From Nocardioides sp. YIM 152315 (GTDB lineage: Bacteria; Actinomycetota; Actinomycetes; Propionibacteriales; Nocardioidaceae), in the NCBI RefSeq assembly GCF_029210375.1, contig NZ_JARGER010000007.1:1-64000 (forward strand): DNA of 64,000 bases, given 5' to 3'. The position numbers were made by a program, and so were the translations under genes. Below, in pieces: positions 8,370-17,267 of this stretch (within the stretch, counting starts at the first letter, position 1; each line of letters opens with the position of its first letter). The notes below the pieces were generated by a model, which worked only from the letters and a program-made list of their open reading frames with translations, was not told the origin of the DNA and searched no databases.

Positions 8370-9107
8370 GTGACCACGACCGAGCATCCCACCCCCGACC
8401 TCGACGCGCGCCTGGTCGCCAACGACGCGCGGAGCATCCTCGCGTGCCCCGCGAGCGTCAGCCTCGTGATCGAGGGCGAGGAGCACGCGGTGGCCGACGA
8501 CGACCAGCTCGGGCTCACCGACCACCGCGGCACCCCGACCTTCCTGTGCCCGGCCGACTCCGCCGTCGCCCGCGCGGCCGCGGCCGGAGGCAGCGCGCTG
8601 CTCACCGTGACCAGCGGCCTCGGGCCGCGCGGCGGCCGCGAGCGGGGCGACACCCTGACGCTGGCGGGCCGCCTGGAGCGCACCGGGTTCGAGCGCTGCG
8701 ACTGCTGCGACGAGCTGCGCCACGTGGTCGCGCTGGACCTGAACTTCGTGCTGCTGGCGCGGCCGACCGCGGAGCCCGGCGTACCCGTCAAGCAGGTGCG
8801 CGTGCCGGTGGAGGCCTATCGCAGCCGCGACCACCACCTCAACCGCGGCCACCTCCAGCGGTCGGTCGAGCACGCCAACGACTGTCACCAGGTGGAGCTG
8901 CGCCAGGCGGTCGCGCTCGGCACCGGCACCGCGCCGGCCGACCTCCTCGGAGTCCGCATCGCCCGGCTCACGCCCACCGACGTGACGATGCAGTGGGTCG
9001 ACACCAGCGGGGCCCACGAGCGCGCGATCGCCTTCCCGCGCTGCGCGCGGGACCTCACCGAGCTGGGCGAGATGCTGCGCCGGGGCCTGCACGCCGGGAT
9101 CTGCTGA
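8370..9107 (+). CDS. DUF2470 protein, iron-regulated, probably haem-related
   Basis: A 245-residue protein whose C-terminal 85 residues (from about SVEHANDCHQVELRQAV) fit DUF2470, a domain found at the ends of haem-utilisation and flavin/haem oxygenase-like proteins. The N-terminal 155 residues resemble the split-barrel portion of such proteins but I see no diagnostic motif. A CDCCDE cysteine cluster lies near residue 110. The start GTG 8370 has AGGAAGGAG upstream. An iron box directly upstream says it is expressed under iron starvation, which agrees with a role in haem iron acquisition or sensing. The exact reaction is unknown. Confidence 0.8.
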   Translation: MTTTEHPTPDLDARLVANDARSILACPASVSLVIEGEEHAVADDDQLGLTDHRGTPTFLCPADSAVARAAAAGGSALLTVTSGLGPRGGRERGDTLTLAGRLERTGFERCDCCDELRHVVALDLNFVLLARPTAEPGVPVKQVRVPVEAYRSRDHHLNRGHLQRSVEHANDCHQVELRQAVALGTGTAPADLLGVRIARLTPTDVTMQWVDTSGAHERAIAFPRCARDLTELGEMLRRGLHAGIC

Positions 9108-9124
9108 GCCCCTAACCTGACCGG

Positions 9125-9997
9125 GTGGGCTTCACCGAGATCGCGGACCGGATCTGGGTCGCGCGCTACGACTGGTTCGACGTCAACGTCACGCTGGTGG
9201 GCGGCGACCGGGGTCTCCTCGTCGTCGACACCCACGCCTCCGAGTCGGCCGCGCGTGGGGTCGTCGACGACGTACGCCGTCTCGTCGCCGGCCGCTCCGC
9301 ACGAACCGTGGTCGGGGTGGTCAACACCCACGAGCACTTCGACCACACCTTCGGCAACGGCGTCTTCCGGCACGAGTACGGCGAGATCCCGATCCACGCC
9401 CACGAGGTCGCGGCGGAGCGCACCGTCGTTGCCGGCGAGCGGATCAAGGACCTCTACGACACCGAGCCCCACGACCCCCACCGCGACGAGGTGCAGCGCA
9501 CCACGATCGTGCCGGCCGACCGCACCTTCTCGTCGGCGATCGCGCTCGACCTCGGCGACCGGATGGTCGAGCTCGTGCACCCGGGTCGCGGCCACACGGG
9601 CGGCGACCTCGTGGTGCGGGTGCCCGACGCCGACGTGCTGCTGGCCGGCGACCTGGTCGAGGAGTCGGCGATGCGCCACGGGGTCCCGGGGTTCGGTGCG
9701 GACTGCTACCCGCTGGACTGGCCGCTGAGCCTCGACATCGTGCTCGGGCTGACCGGCGCCGCCAGCGTGGTCGTGCCCGGTCACGGCGCGCCGGTCGGAC
9801 GCGACTTCGTCGAGGAGCAGCGCAACGCGATCGGCATCGTCGCGGAGACGATCCGCGACCTGGCGACCCGCGGCGTCCCGGTCGCCCAGGCGCTCGAGGC
9901 CGCCGAGTGGCCCTACCCACGCGACGAGCTCGGCCACGCCGTACGCCGTGGCTACGAGCAGGTGCCCCGCAGCCAGCGGCGGCTGCCGCTGGTCTGA
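9125..9997 (+). CDS. Metallo-beta-lactamase-fold hydrolase
   Basis: A 290-residue MBL-fold protein. The metal motif is NTHEHFDHTFGN (HxHxDH), with further ligands in HPGRGHTGGD, LLAGDLVEE and VVPGHG. The last ~60 residues form a helical tail (AQALEAAEWPYPRDELGHAV) seen in glyoxalase-II-like and quinoprotein-relay-type members. The substrate cannot be told from sequence. TAACCT (9113-9118) ends 6 bases before GTG 9125, so the mRNA is probably leaderless and independent of the DUF2470 gene 17 bases upstream. Confidence 0.88.
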   Translation: MGFTEIADRIWVARYDWFDVNVTLVGGDRGLLVVDTHASESAARGVVDDVRRLVAGRSARTVVGVVNTHEHFDHTFGNGVFRHEYGEIPIHAHEVAAERTVVAGERIKDLYDTEPHDPHRDEVQRTTIVPADRTFSSAIALDLGDRMVELVHPGRGHTGGDLVVRVPDADVLLAGDLVEESAMRHGVPGFGADCYPLDWPLSLDIVLGLTGAASVVVPGHGAPVGRDFVEEQRNAIGIVAETIRDLATRGVPVAQALEAAEWPYPRDELGHAVRRGYEQVPRSQRRLPLV

Positions 9998-10025
9998 TTC
10001 CGGGCCGAGCGGGTACGTCCTCGAC

Positions 10026-10238
10026 ATGAGCAACCACGAGGACGAGCCCGGCATCACCGACGAGGACCTGCCCGAGGAGCTCCAGCCGACCGACGACAAC
10101 CCGTTGGCCCAGCCGCTCGACGAGGACGAGGCGAAGTCCGCCGACGAGCTGGACATGCACGGCGGCAAGGGACCCGAGGAGACCCCCGAGGAGTCCGCGA
10201 AACGTGACGATGACGACGTCGCGACCGACGCGGGCTGA
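10026..10238 (+). CDS. Small acidic hypothetical protein
   Basis: A 70-residue, strongly acidic, probably disordered protein (runs such as DEDLPEEL and DEDEAKSADE) with no membrane segment and no family I recognise. ATG 10026 is chosen because the upstream extension would run into the preceding gene. GGGTAC at 10011-10016 with GTCT 15 bases upstream resembles a SigB/SigF-type stress promoter and would place the transcript start near the ATG. Its coding status rests on the clean ATG and the compositional signal. Confidence 0.65.
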   Translation: MSNHEDEPGITDEDLPEELQPTDDNPLAQPLDEDEAKSADELDMHGGKGPEETPEESAKRDDDDVATDAG

Positions 10239-10286
10239 CGGCGCGGCACCGCGGCACTGTCGGTGGCCCCGCCTAGCGTGAGGCGG

Positions 10287-11144
10287 GTGACCCCGGCAGA
10301 CCGCTACGGCAGTGACGTTCTCTCCACCGACTGGCGCGCACCCAAGCGCGGACGCGCCGTCGAGGCGCCCGCGCAGATCGGCGCGGTCGTCGAGGAGGTC
10401 ACCACCGACTGGGTCGGCGAGATCGTCGCCGTCGACCGCGATCTGCACACGGTGACCCTGGAGGACCGGCGCCACAAGCGACGCACCTTTCCTCTCGGTC
10501 CCGGCTTCCTGCTCGAGGGGCGGCCGGTGATCCTGACCGCGCCGGCCCGGCAGGCCGCGCCCGCCCCGCCGACCCACACGGCCTCGGGCTCGATCGCCGT
10601 GCACGACGCGAGGGCCCGGGTCGCGCGGGCCAGCCGGATCTTCGTCGAGGGCCGCCACGACGCCGAGCTCGTCGAGAAGGTCTGGGGCGACGACCTGCGC
10701 ATCGAGGGAGTCGCGGTCGAGTACCTCGGCGGCGTCGACGACCTAGCCGCCGAGCTCCGCGACTTCCGTCCGGGTCCCGACCGCAGGGTCGGCGTGCTGG
10801 TCGACCACCTGGTGCCCGGCTCGAAGGAGAGCCGGATCGCGCAGGGCATCGCCAGGTCGCCGATCGGCGAGCACGTGCTCATCGTCGGACACCCCTTCAT
10901 CGACATCTGGGCCGCGGTCAAGCCCGACCGGATCGGGCTCCAGCGGTGGCCCGACGTGCCGCGCCACATCGAGTGGAAGAAGGGCGTGTGCCAGCAGCTC
11001 GGCTGGCCCCACCGCGACCAGGCCGACACCGCCCGCGCGTGGAAGCAGATCCTCGGTCGGGTCTCCTCCTACCAGGACCTCGACCCCGCGCTGCTCGGCC
11101 GCGTCGAGGAGCTGATCGACTTCGTCACCGCCAGCTCGGACTGA
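10287..11144 (+). CDS. DUF3097 family protein
   Basis: A 285-residue protein of the actinobacterial DUF3097 family, recognised from DRYGSDVL at the N-terminus, the RIFVEGRHDAELVEKVWGDDLR segment (a Toprim-like EGRHD) and HIEWKKGVCQQLGWP. The EGRHDAEL and GVLVDHLVPGSKESRI motifs suggest a Toprim-type metal-binding fold, but no function is established to my knowledge. The start GTG 10287 has TAGCGT (10274-10279) ending 7 bases before it, a leaderless arrangement. GTG 10263 is an in-frame alternative. Confidence 0.88.
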   Translation: MTPADRYGSDVLSTDWRAPKRGRAVEAPAQIGAVVEEVTTDWVGEIVAVDRDLHTVTLEDRRHKRRTFPLGPGFLLEGRPVILTAPARQAAPAPPTHTASGSIAVHDARARVARASRIFVEGRHDAELVEKVWGDDLRIEGVAVEYLGGVDDLAAELRDFRPGPDRRVGVLVDHLVPGSKESRIAQGIARSPIGEHVLIVGHPFIDIWAAVKPDRIGLQRWPDVPRHIEWKKGVCQQLGWPHRDQADTARAWKQILGRVSSYQDLDPALLGRVEELIDFVTASSD

Positions 11145-11194
11145 GCCTGCGAAGGACGAGCGTCAGGCGGGGAGGTTGAGGAGGCTCGGCTCGG

Positions 11195-11602
11195 TCAGGG
11201 GCGCAACGGGTAGCCGTTCACGTCCTTGCTGTCCGTCGCGAGGATGATGATGCCGTCGATCAGGCCCCACAGCGACGCGAGGCCGCAGGTGAGGACCGTC
11301 GCGACGATCTGCCACACGCCGATCTTGGTGTCGCCGATATAGAAGCGGCCGATCCCGAAGCCGCCGAGGAAGATCTGGAGCAGGCCGGCGACCAGCTTCT
11401 GCTTGTCGGAGTAGGGCAGGCCGGTCTTGGGGTCCACGCCGTACGGCGCCTGCGGGCTCGCGCCCCAGGGGCCGGCCGGGTAGCCCTGCTGGGGATAGCC
11501 CGGTGCGTAGCCCGGCTGCGGGGGCGGCGCGCCGTACGGCGGGGGCGCGGGCTGGTCCTGCGGCGGCGGGGTCTGGTCCTGGTCGTCGGGGCCCTGGGTC
11601 AT
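11195..11602 (-). CDS. TM2 domain membrane protein
   Basis: A 135-residue protein with a Pro/Gly/Gln/Tyr-rich cytoplasmic N-terminus (about 1-60) and a C-terminal TM2 domain of two membrane helices (AGLLQIFLGGFGIGRFYIGD and a Trp/Leu-rich second helix). TM2 proteins are small membrane proteins of unclear role. The minus-strand hexamer TAGGGT ends 6 bases before the ATG, indicating a leaderless transcript. It converges with DUF3097 and is followed by hemW on the same strand. Confidence 0.9.
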   Translation of the reverse strand: MTQGPDDQDQTPPPQDQPAPPPYGAPPPQPGYAPGYPQQGYPAGPWGASPQAPYGVDPKTGLPYSDKQKLVAGLLQIFLGGFGIGRFYIGDTKIGVWQIVATVLTCGLASLWGLIDGIIILATDSKDVNGYPLRP

Positions 11603-11627
11603 GCCGTCACCCTAGTGGCGCCCCGGC

Positions 11628-12869
11628 CTACGGAAGCAGGTCCCGCACCACGGCATCGGCGAGCAGCCGGCCCTGCCGGGTCGGCACCAGTCGCTCCGCG
11701 TGCCGGGTCAGCAGTCCCTCGTCGATGAGCCGGGCGACGGCCGACCGGCCGGTCTCGTCGAGGACCTGCACCGGCAGCCCGTCGCGCAGGCGCACCTCGA
11801 GCAGCACCCGCTCGACGCGGCGGCTCTCGCCGTCGAGGACCTCGCGGGCGTGGGCCGGGCTCGCGCCGCGGGCGATCCGGTCGGCGTACGCCGCGGGGTG
11901 CTTGACGTTCCACCACCGCACGCCGCCCACGTGGGAGTGGGCGCCGGGGCCGACGCCCCACCAGTCGCCGCCGGTCCAGTAGAGGAGGTTGTGGCGACAG
12001 CGGCTGGCCTCGTCCATGGCCCAATTGGAGACCTCGTACCACTCGAGCCCCGCCGCCGCCAGCCGCTCGTCGACCAGGAGGTACTTGTCGGCGAGATCGT
12101 CCTCGTCGGGCATCGGCAGCTCGCCGCGCTTGACCCGACGGGCCAGGGCGGTGCCCTCCTCGACGATCAGCGAGTAAGCCGACACGTGGTCGGGCCGACA
12201 GGCGAGCGCGGCCTCGACGCTGGTCTCCCAGTCGGCCAGCGACTCCCCCGGCGTGCCGTAGATGAGGTCGAGGCTGATGCTCCCCCCGTCGGCAGGGGCG
12301 AATCCGGCCGCCCGCGCCCACTCGACCACCGCGGGCACGCGGAGCGGGTCGTGGGTGCGCTCGAGCACCTTCAGCACGTGGTCGATCGCGGACTGCATGC
12401 CGAAGGAGACCCGGTTGAACCCGACGCCGCGCAGCTCCTCGAGGTCCCACGACGCGACGCTGTCGGGGTTGGCCTCGGTGGTGACCTCGACGTCCTCGGC
12501 CAGCCCGAACTCCCCCGCGATCGACGCGACGATCGCGCCGAGGTCGGCCGGGCTCAGCAGCGTCGGCGTCCCGCCGCCGAAGAAGATCGTGCTCACCGGC
12601 ACGTCGGCGTCGCCCAGCACCCGGCGCGCCCGGCGCACCTCGGCGATCGCGGCCTCGGCGTACGTCGCTCGGCTCGCACCCGGCGCCCCGCCGACCGGCC
12701 CGAGCTCCTCGGCCGTGTAGGTGTTGAAGTCGCAGTAGCCGCAGCGGACCGTGCAGAACGGCACGTGGACGTAGATCCCGAACGGACGCTCGCCGAGCCC
12801 CTCGAGCGCGCTCGCCGGCAGTGCCCCGTCCTCGGGCACCGGGTCACCCGCGGGCAAGACTGACGGCAC
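11628..12869 (-). CDS. hemW: Haem chaperone HemW (radical SAM)
   Basis: A 413-residue radical SAM protein related to coproporphyrinogen dehydrogenase HemN, now regarded as a haem chaperone. The 4Fe-4S motif is C39-x3-C43-x2-C46 in HVPFCTVRCGYCDFNTY, followed by GGGTPTLL and the C-terminal HemN domain (RDGLPVQVLDE...). The start GTG 12869 gives about 30 residues before the domain. In actinobacteria hemW usually neighbours lepA and hrcA; here lepA is 10.5 kb away, so genes have been inserted between them. Haem handling fits the nearby iron-regulated DUF2470 gene but no link is shown. Confidence 0.94.
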   Translation of the reverse strand: MPSVLPAGDPVPEDGALPASALEGLGERPFGIYVHVPFCTVRCGYCDFNTYTAEELGPVGGAPGASRATYAEAAIAEVRRARRVLGDADVPVSTIFFGGGTPTLLSPADLGAIVASIAGEFGLAEDVEVTTEANPDSVASWDLEELRGVGFNRVSFGMQSAIDHVLKVLERTHDPLRVPAVVEWARAAGFAPADGGSISLDLIYGTPGESLADWETSVEAALACRPDHVSAYSLIVEEGTALARRVKRGELPMPDEDDLADKYLLVDERLAAAGLEWYEVSNWAMDEASRCRHNLLYWTGGDWWGVGPGAHSHVGGVRWWNVKHPAAYADRIARGASPAHAREVLDGESRRVERVLLEVRLRDGLPVQVLDETGRSAVARLIDEGLLTRHAERLVPTRQGRLLADAVVRDLLP

Positions 12870-12888
12870 CCCCCCATCCTCCCACCCC

Positions 12889-12982
12889 GTTGAATCGGGA
12901 GTTCTCGACGGTCGAGTCGGGACTTCTGACCAATGGTCTGTCCAGAACTCCCGACTCAACTGTCGGAAAGTCCCGACTCAAC
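12889..12982. repeat. Nested inverted repeat, four copies of GTTGAGTCGGGA(C/G)TT
   Basis: Copies lie at 12889-12905 and 12911-12927 in one orientation and 12944-12960 and 12968-12982 in the other. They flank a small central palindrome GACCA-A-TGGTC (12928-12938). The inner pair matches at 15 of 17 positions and the outer pair nearly as well, so the whole block can fold into a two-tier hairpin. It fills almost the whole gap between the dioxygenase stop and the hemW start. It is not a CRISPR: copies alternate orientation and no spacers exist. Confidence 0.85.
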
Positions 12983-12983
12983 G

Positions 12984-13817
12984 TCAGACGGGGAGGTTGA
13001 GGGAGATCGCGTAGCCGTCGTCGACCGACCCGCTGACCTTGGCCATCTGGAGCGAGTGGCCGTCGGAGAAGACCATGTCGCCGTCGAGGCTGACCGACGC
13101 GAGGTTGGCGACCGAGGCCTCGTAGCCCGACGTGGCGTAGACGGTCTCGCAGACGTCCTGCGGCAGGGCGAGCTGGGAGGTGCGCAGCTTGTGGGCGTAC
13201 GTCGTGGCGTCGGCCAGGGACTGGTAGACCTCGAAGTGCATGTGCGGCCAGCGGCCGTCGTAGCAGGCCGGGAAGATGCTGGTGAAGGTCACCCGGCCGG
13301 AGGCGTCGGTCTCCTGGACGCCGCGCAGGTAGTTCTCGTCCTTGATCTCGTCGTCGTACATCGAGTAGCGGCCCTCGCGGTCGCAGTGCCACAGGTAGAC
13401 CGCGGCTCCGGAGAGCGCGGCGACGTCGTCGCCGTCGAGGTCGTAGACCTTCAGCCGGATGGTCACCGGCACGCCCACGGCGACCCCGGACGCGGAGCCG
13501 AACGACGTCGTGAGGTTGCTGCGCACGACGCCGGACTCGGTGAGCACGTTGACGCCGTTGGACCCGTCGCCGGGATAGGGGCCGGCCGTCTCCTCGGGGA
13601 TCTCACCCTCGGCGACTTCGACCGACGACTCGGCACCGCCGCCCGGGCCGCCACCCGGCGGCGGTTGCGGCTGCGTCGCCGTGGACGCCGGCTCGTCGCT
13701 GCCGCACCCCACGGCGACGGCCGCGATGCCGGCGGCGCCGAGGACGCCGAGAAGGCCGCGGCGGCCCAGGATCCGCGGGAGGTCGTGGCAGAGCCCGAGG
13801 TCGTGTTCGTCTGTCAT
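12984..13817 (-). CDS. Exported intradiol-dioxygenase-like protein
   Basis: A 277-residue protein with a Tat-like lipoprotein signal: GRRGLLGVLG, a hydrophobic stretch, then AVGC. The mature part has the intradiol ring-cleavage dioxygenase fold. Candidate non-haem iron ligands are the tyrosine in AAVYLWHCD, the tyrosine in FPACYDGRWPHMHFEVY and both histidines of HMH, with the conserved arginine between them. Intradiol enzymes cleave catechols between the hydroxyls, normally in the cytoplasm, so export is notable. It lies 43 bases after dnaE2 is read out, on the same strand, but shares no functional link with the mutasome. Confidence 0.85.
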   Translation of the reverse strand: MTDEHDLGLCHDLPRILGRRGLLGVLGAAGIAAVAVGCGSDEPASTATQPQPPPGGGPGGGAESSVEVAEGEIPEETAGPYPGDGSNGVNVLTESGVVRSNLTTSFGSASGVAVGVPVTIRLKVYDLDGDDVAALSGAAVYLWHCDREGRYSMYDDEIKDENYLRGVQETDASGRVTFTSIFPACYDGRWPHMHFEVYQSLADATTYAHKLRTSQLALPQDVCETVYATSGYEASVANLASVSLDGDMVFSDGHSLQMAKVSGSVDDGYAISLNLPV

Positions 13818-13860
13818 GGCACCATCTGAGCGCGGCTTGCTGTGCGTGCCCTGTGCGGCG

Positions 13861-16800
13861 TCAGTGGAAGTCGCGTGAGCGGTGCCGAGCCCGCAGCGCC
13901 CGCCCGGCCGACGGGTGCACCTCCTCGAGCGGGGCGAGCCGGTCGGCGACCAGGTTGGTGACCCCGTCCTGCCGCTCCAGCACCCCACGGATCACCATGC
14001 CCCCCGAGCTCGCGGCGACCTGCCGGTGACGCCGCCACAGCCCGACCGTGCAGATCACGTTGAGCATCCCGGTCTCGTCCTCGAGGTTGAGGAAGGTGAC
14101 GCCGCCGGCGGTGCCCGGCCGCTGTCGGTGGGTGATCAGCCCGGCGACGTGGATCCGGCGGCCGGGCTCGGCGGTCGCGGTGTCGGCGACCGACCTGATC
14201 CCCGCCGCGCGCAGGGCCTCGCGCAGCAGCCCGACCGGGTGGTCGTCGGGCGTGATCCCGGTGGCCCACAGATCGGCCATCGTCGTCTCGACGACGTCCA
14301 TGTCGGGCAGCATCGGGGCCTGCGCGGTCACCCGCACCCCGGGCAGGTGCTCCTCACCCTCGGTCCAGCCGGCGTTCCACAGCGCCTGCCTGCGGGTCGT
14401 CCCGAACGCCTCGTCGAACACCCCCGCCGTCGCCAGCGCCTCCAGCTGCCGGGCGTCCAGACCCGCGCGCCGGGACAGGTCGGCCTGGTCGGTGAACGGC
14501 CGCTCCGCCCGCGCCGCCACGATCCGCTCGGCCACGGCCGTACCGATGCCGCGCACCGAGTCGAGACCCAGGCGCACGGCGTATGCCGTGTCGCGCCGGT
14601 GCGCGGGCGTCGGGTCGGGCGTGCCCGGCACCCAGTCGGTGCGCTCGCCGTCGTGTCGGCAGGAGTCGAGTCCCGTCGGTCCGCTCCCATGCTGGGCAGA
14701 GACCTCCAGGTCGGCCTGCGCACCGGAGCGCGCCAGATCGGGACGCCGCACCTCGACGCCGTGCCGTCGTGCGTCGTGGACCAGCGACTGCGGTGAGTAG
14801 AACCCCATCGGCTGGTTGCGCAGCAGCGCCGCCAGGAACGCGCCCGGGTAGTGCAGCTTGCACCACGAGCTCGCGTAGACGAGCTTGGCGAAGGAGAGCG
14901 CGTGGCTCTCGGCGAAGCCGAAGTTCGCGAAGGACAGGATCTTCAGGTAGATCGCGTCGGCCTCGTCGCCCACCAGTCCCTTGTCCTCCATGCCGGCGTA
15001 GAGCTTCTCCTTGATCGACTCGATCCGCTCGACGCCGCGCTTGGACCCCATCGCCCGGCGCAACAGGTCGGCCTCGTCGCGCGAGCAGTCGCCGAGCACC
15101 CGCGCCATGTCCATCAGCTGCTCCTGGAAGAGGGGCACTCCGAGCGTCCGCGCGAGCACCGGCTTCAGGGACTCGTGGGCGTAGGACACCTCCTCGCGTC
15201 CGGTCGCGCGGCGTACGTAGGGGTGCACGGCCCCGCCCTGGATCGGGCCGGGCCGGATCAGCGCGATCTCGATCGCGAGGTCGTAGAACGCGCGTGGCTG
15301 CAGCCGCGGCAGCGTGCCGATCTGCGCGCGGCTCTCGACCTGGAACACCCCGACCGAGTCGGCACGGCACAGCATGTCGTAGACCGCGGGCTCCTCCTTG
15401 GGGATCGTCTCGAGCTCCCAGCGCTCACCCAGGTGCTCCTCGACGATGCGCATCATGTGGTCGAGCGCGCCGAGCATGCCGAGCCCGAGGAGGTCGAACT
15501 TCACCAGCCCCATGAACTCGCAGGCGTCCTTGTCCCACTGCAGCACCGTGCGCTTCTCCATCCGCGCGCGCTCGATCGGCACCACCTCGCCGATCGGGCG
15601 CTCGGTGAGCACCATGCCGCCGGAGTGGATGCCGAGGTGGCGGGGTGCCCCGAGGAACTGGTTGGCGAGGTCCACCACCGGAGCGGGCACGCCGTGCTCG
15701 CCGTCCGCGGCGACCTGGGTCCAGCTGGTGATCTGCTTGGACCACGCGTCCTGCTGGCCCGGTGAGTGACCCAGCGCCTTGGCAGCGTCGCGGACCGCCA
15801 TCTTGGGGCGGTAGCCGACGACGTTCGCGACCTGCGCGGCGTTGTGGCGGCCGTAGCGGTCGTAGACCCACTGGATCACCTCCTCGCGGCGGTCGGAGTC
15901 GAAGTCGACGTCGATGTCGGGCTCCTCGTCGCGATGCTCGGAGATGAACCGTTCGAAGGGCAGCCGATAGAAGACCGGGTCGATCGCGGTGATGCCGAGC
16001 GCGTAGCAGACCGCCGAGCTTGCCGCCGATCCCCTGCCCTGGCAGAGGATCCGCTGCGACCGCGCGAACTCCACGATGTCGTGGACGATCACGAAGTAAC
16101 CGGCGAAGTCCTTCTCCTCGATCACCTTCAGCTCGTGGTCGACCTTGGCCCGCGCCTCCTCCTCGAGGTCGGTGCCGGCGTAGCGCTGCGCGAAGCCGCG
16201 CTCGGTCAGCTCCCTCAGCCAGCTGATCTGGGTGTGGCCGGGAGGGACGGACTTGGGCAGCCGGGGCGTCGCCTTCTGCAGGTCGAACGCCACCTGGTCG
16301 GCGAGCTCGACCGACCGCTCGACCGCACCCGGGTAGCGGGCGAACCGCCGCGCCATCTCCTCCCCCGACCGCAGGCAGGCACCGCCGGACGCCGGCAGCC
16401 AGCCGTCCATCTCGGCCAGGCTGCGCCGCGCCCGCACCGCCGCCATCGCGCCGGCAAGCCGGTGCCGGTCGGGGGTGGCGTGGTGGACGTTGTTGGTCGC
16501 CACCACCGGCAGTCCGCGCTCCACGGCGATCGCCGCGAGCAGGTCGTTGTGCCGGCTGTCGGTCGGGTGACCGTGGTCGGTCAGCTCCACCACGACGTGG
16601 TCGCGACCGAAGAGTCCGACGAGCCGGTCGAGCTCCGCGGCGGCGTACGCCGGGCCGTGCGACGTCAAGGCCTGCCGGACCGCGCCCTTGCGGCAGCCGG
16701 TGAGCACCAGCCAGTGCCCGTCTGCTCGCTCGGCGAGCTCGCGCTCGTCGTAGAGAGGGCGCCCCTTCTCGTCCCCGCGCAGCTGCGCGTCGGTGATCGC

Positions 16801-17256
16801 CCCCGCCAGGCGGTGGTAGCCCTCCACGCCGCGGGCGAGCACCAGCAGGTGGCTGCCCTCGGGGTCGGGAGCGCCGTTCTGCGGCCTGGTCAGCCCGAGC
16901 GAGAGCTCGGAGCCGTAGATGGTGTCGATGCCGCCGTGCAGCTGCGCGGTCTCCGCGAAGAGCGGCGCCCCGTAGAACCCGTCGTGGTCGGTGAGCGCCA
17001 GCGCGTGCAGGCCGAGGCGGAGCGCCTCCAGCACCAGGTGGTCGGGGCCGCTCGCGCCGTCGAGGAAGCTGAAGTTGGAGTGGCAGTGCAGCTCGGCGTA
17101 CGGCGTGACCGGTCCGGTCGGTCGCTCCACCTCGACCAACTCGTTCTTGCGCTTGCGCTGCGAGATCGGCGCCTCGGGGTCCTGGGGCGTGGTGGTGCGG
17201 CCGGAGAGCCGCTTCTCCAGCTCGCCCCAGGAGATATTCGGGTTGCTCCAGCCCAT
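13861..17256 (-). CDS. dnaE2: Error-prone DNA polymerase DnaE2
   Basis: A 1131-residue C-family polymerase, the catalytic subunit of the actinobacterial mutasome. It has an N-terminal PHP domain (ELHCHSNFSFLDGAS, ALTDHDGFYG), the polymerase core with active-site aspartates in EEPDIDVDFD, and a C-terminal OB-fold region. It is shorter than the replicative DnaE1 and has the usual DnaE2 N-terminal tail ahead of the PHP domain. It follows imuB by 11 bases, giving the cassette imuA'-imuB-dnaE2, which makes damage-induced mutations when the SOS response is on. Confidence 0.96.
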   Translation of the reverse strand: MGWSNPNISWGELEKRLSGRTTTPQDPEAPISQRKRKNELVEVERPTGPVTPYAELHCHSNFSFLDGASGPDHLVLEALRLGLHALALTDHDGFYGAPLFAETAQLHGGIDTIYGSELSLGLTRPQNGAPDPEGSHLLVLARGVEGYHRLAGAITDAQLRGDEKGRPLYDERELAERADGHWLVLTGCRKGAVRQALTSHGPAYAAAELDRLVGLFGRDHVVVELTDHGHPTDSRHNDLLAAIAVERGLPVVATNNVHHATPDRHRLAGAMAAVRARRSLAEMDGWLPASGGACLRSGEEMARRFARYPGAVERSVELADQVAFDLQKATPRLPKSVPPGHTQISWLRELTERGFAQRYAGTDLEEEARAKVDHELKVIEEKDFAGYFVIVHDIVEFARSQRILCQGRGSAASSAVCYALGITAIDPVFYRLPFERFISEHRDEEPDIDVDFDSDRREEVIQWVYDRYGRHNAAQVANVVGYRPKMAVRDAAKALGHSPGQQDAWSKQITSWTQVAADGEHGVPAPVVDLANQFLGAPRHLGIHSGGMVLTERPIGEVVPIERARMEKRTVLQWDKDACEFMGLVKFDLLGLGMLGALDHMMRIVEEHLGERWELETIPKEEPAVYDMLCRADSVGVFQVESRAQIGTLPRLQPRAFYDLAIEIALIRPGPIQGGAVHPYVRRATGREEVSYAHESLKPVLARTLGVPLFQEQLMDMARVLGDCSRDEADLLRRAMGSKRGVERIESIKEKLYAGMEDKGLVGDEADAIYLKILSFANFGFAESHALSFAKLVYASSWCKLHYPGAFLAALLRNQPMGFYSPQSLVHDARRHGVEVRRPDLARSGAQADLEVSAQHGSGPTGLDSCRHDGERTDWVPGTPDPTPAHRRDTAYAVRLGLDSVRGIGTAVAERIVAARAERPFTDQADLSRRAGLDARQLEALATAGVFDEAFGTTRRQALWNAGWTEGEEHLPGVRVTAQAPMLPDMDVVETTMADLWATGITPDDHPVGLLREALRAAGIRSVADTATAEPGRRIHVAGLITHRQRPGTAGGVTFLNLEDETGMLNVICTVGLWRRHRQVAASSGGMVIRGVLERQDGVTNLVADRLAPLEEVHPSAGRALRARHRSRDFH

Positions 17257-17267
17257 CTATCGGCCCA

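Noticed and set aside
12889..12982. CRISPR array
   Set aside because: The four repeats alternate orientation and have no unique spacers; no cas genes are present.
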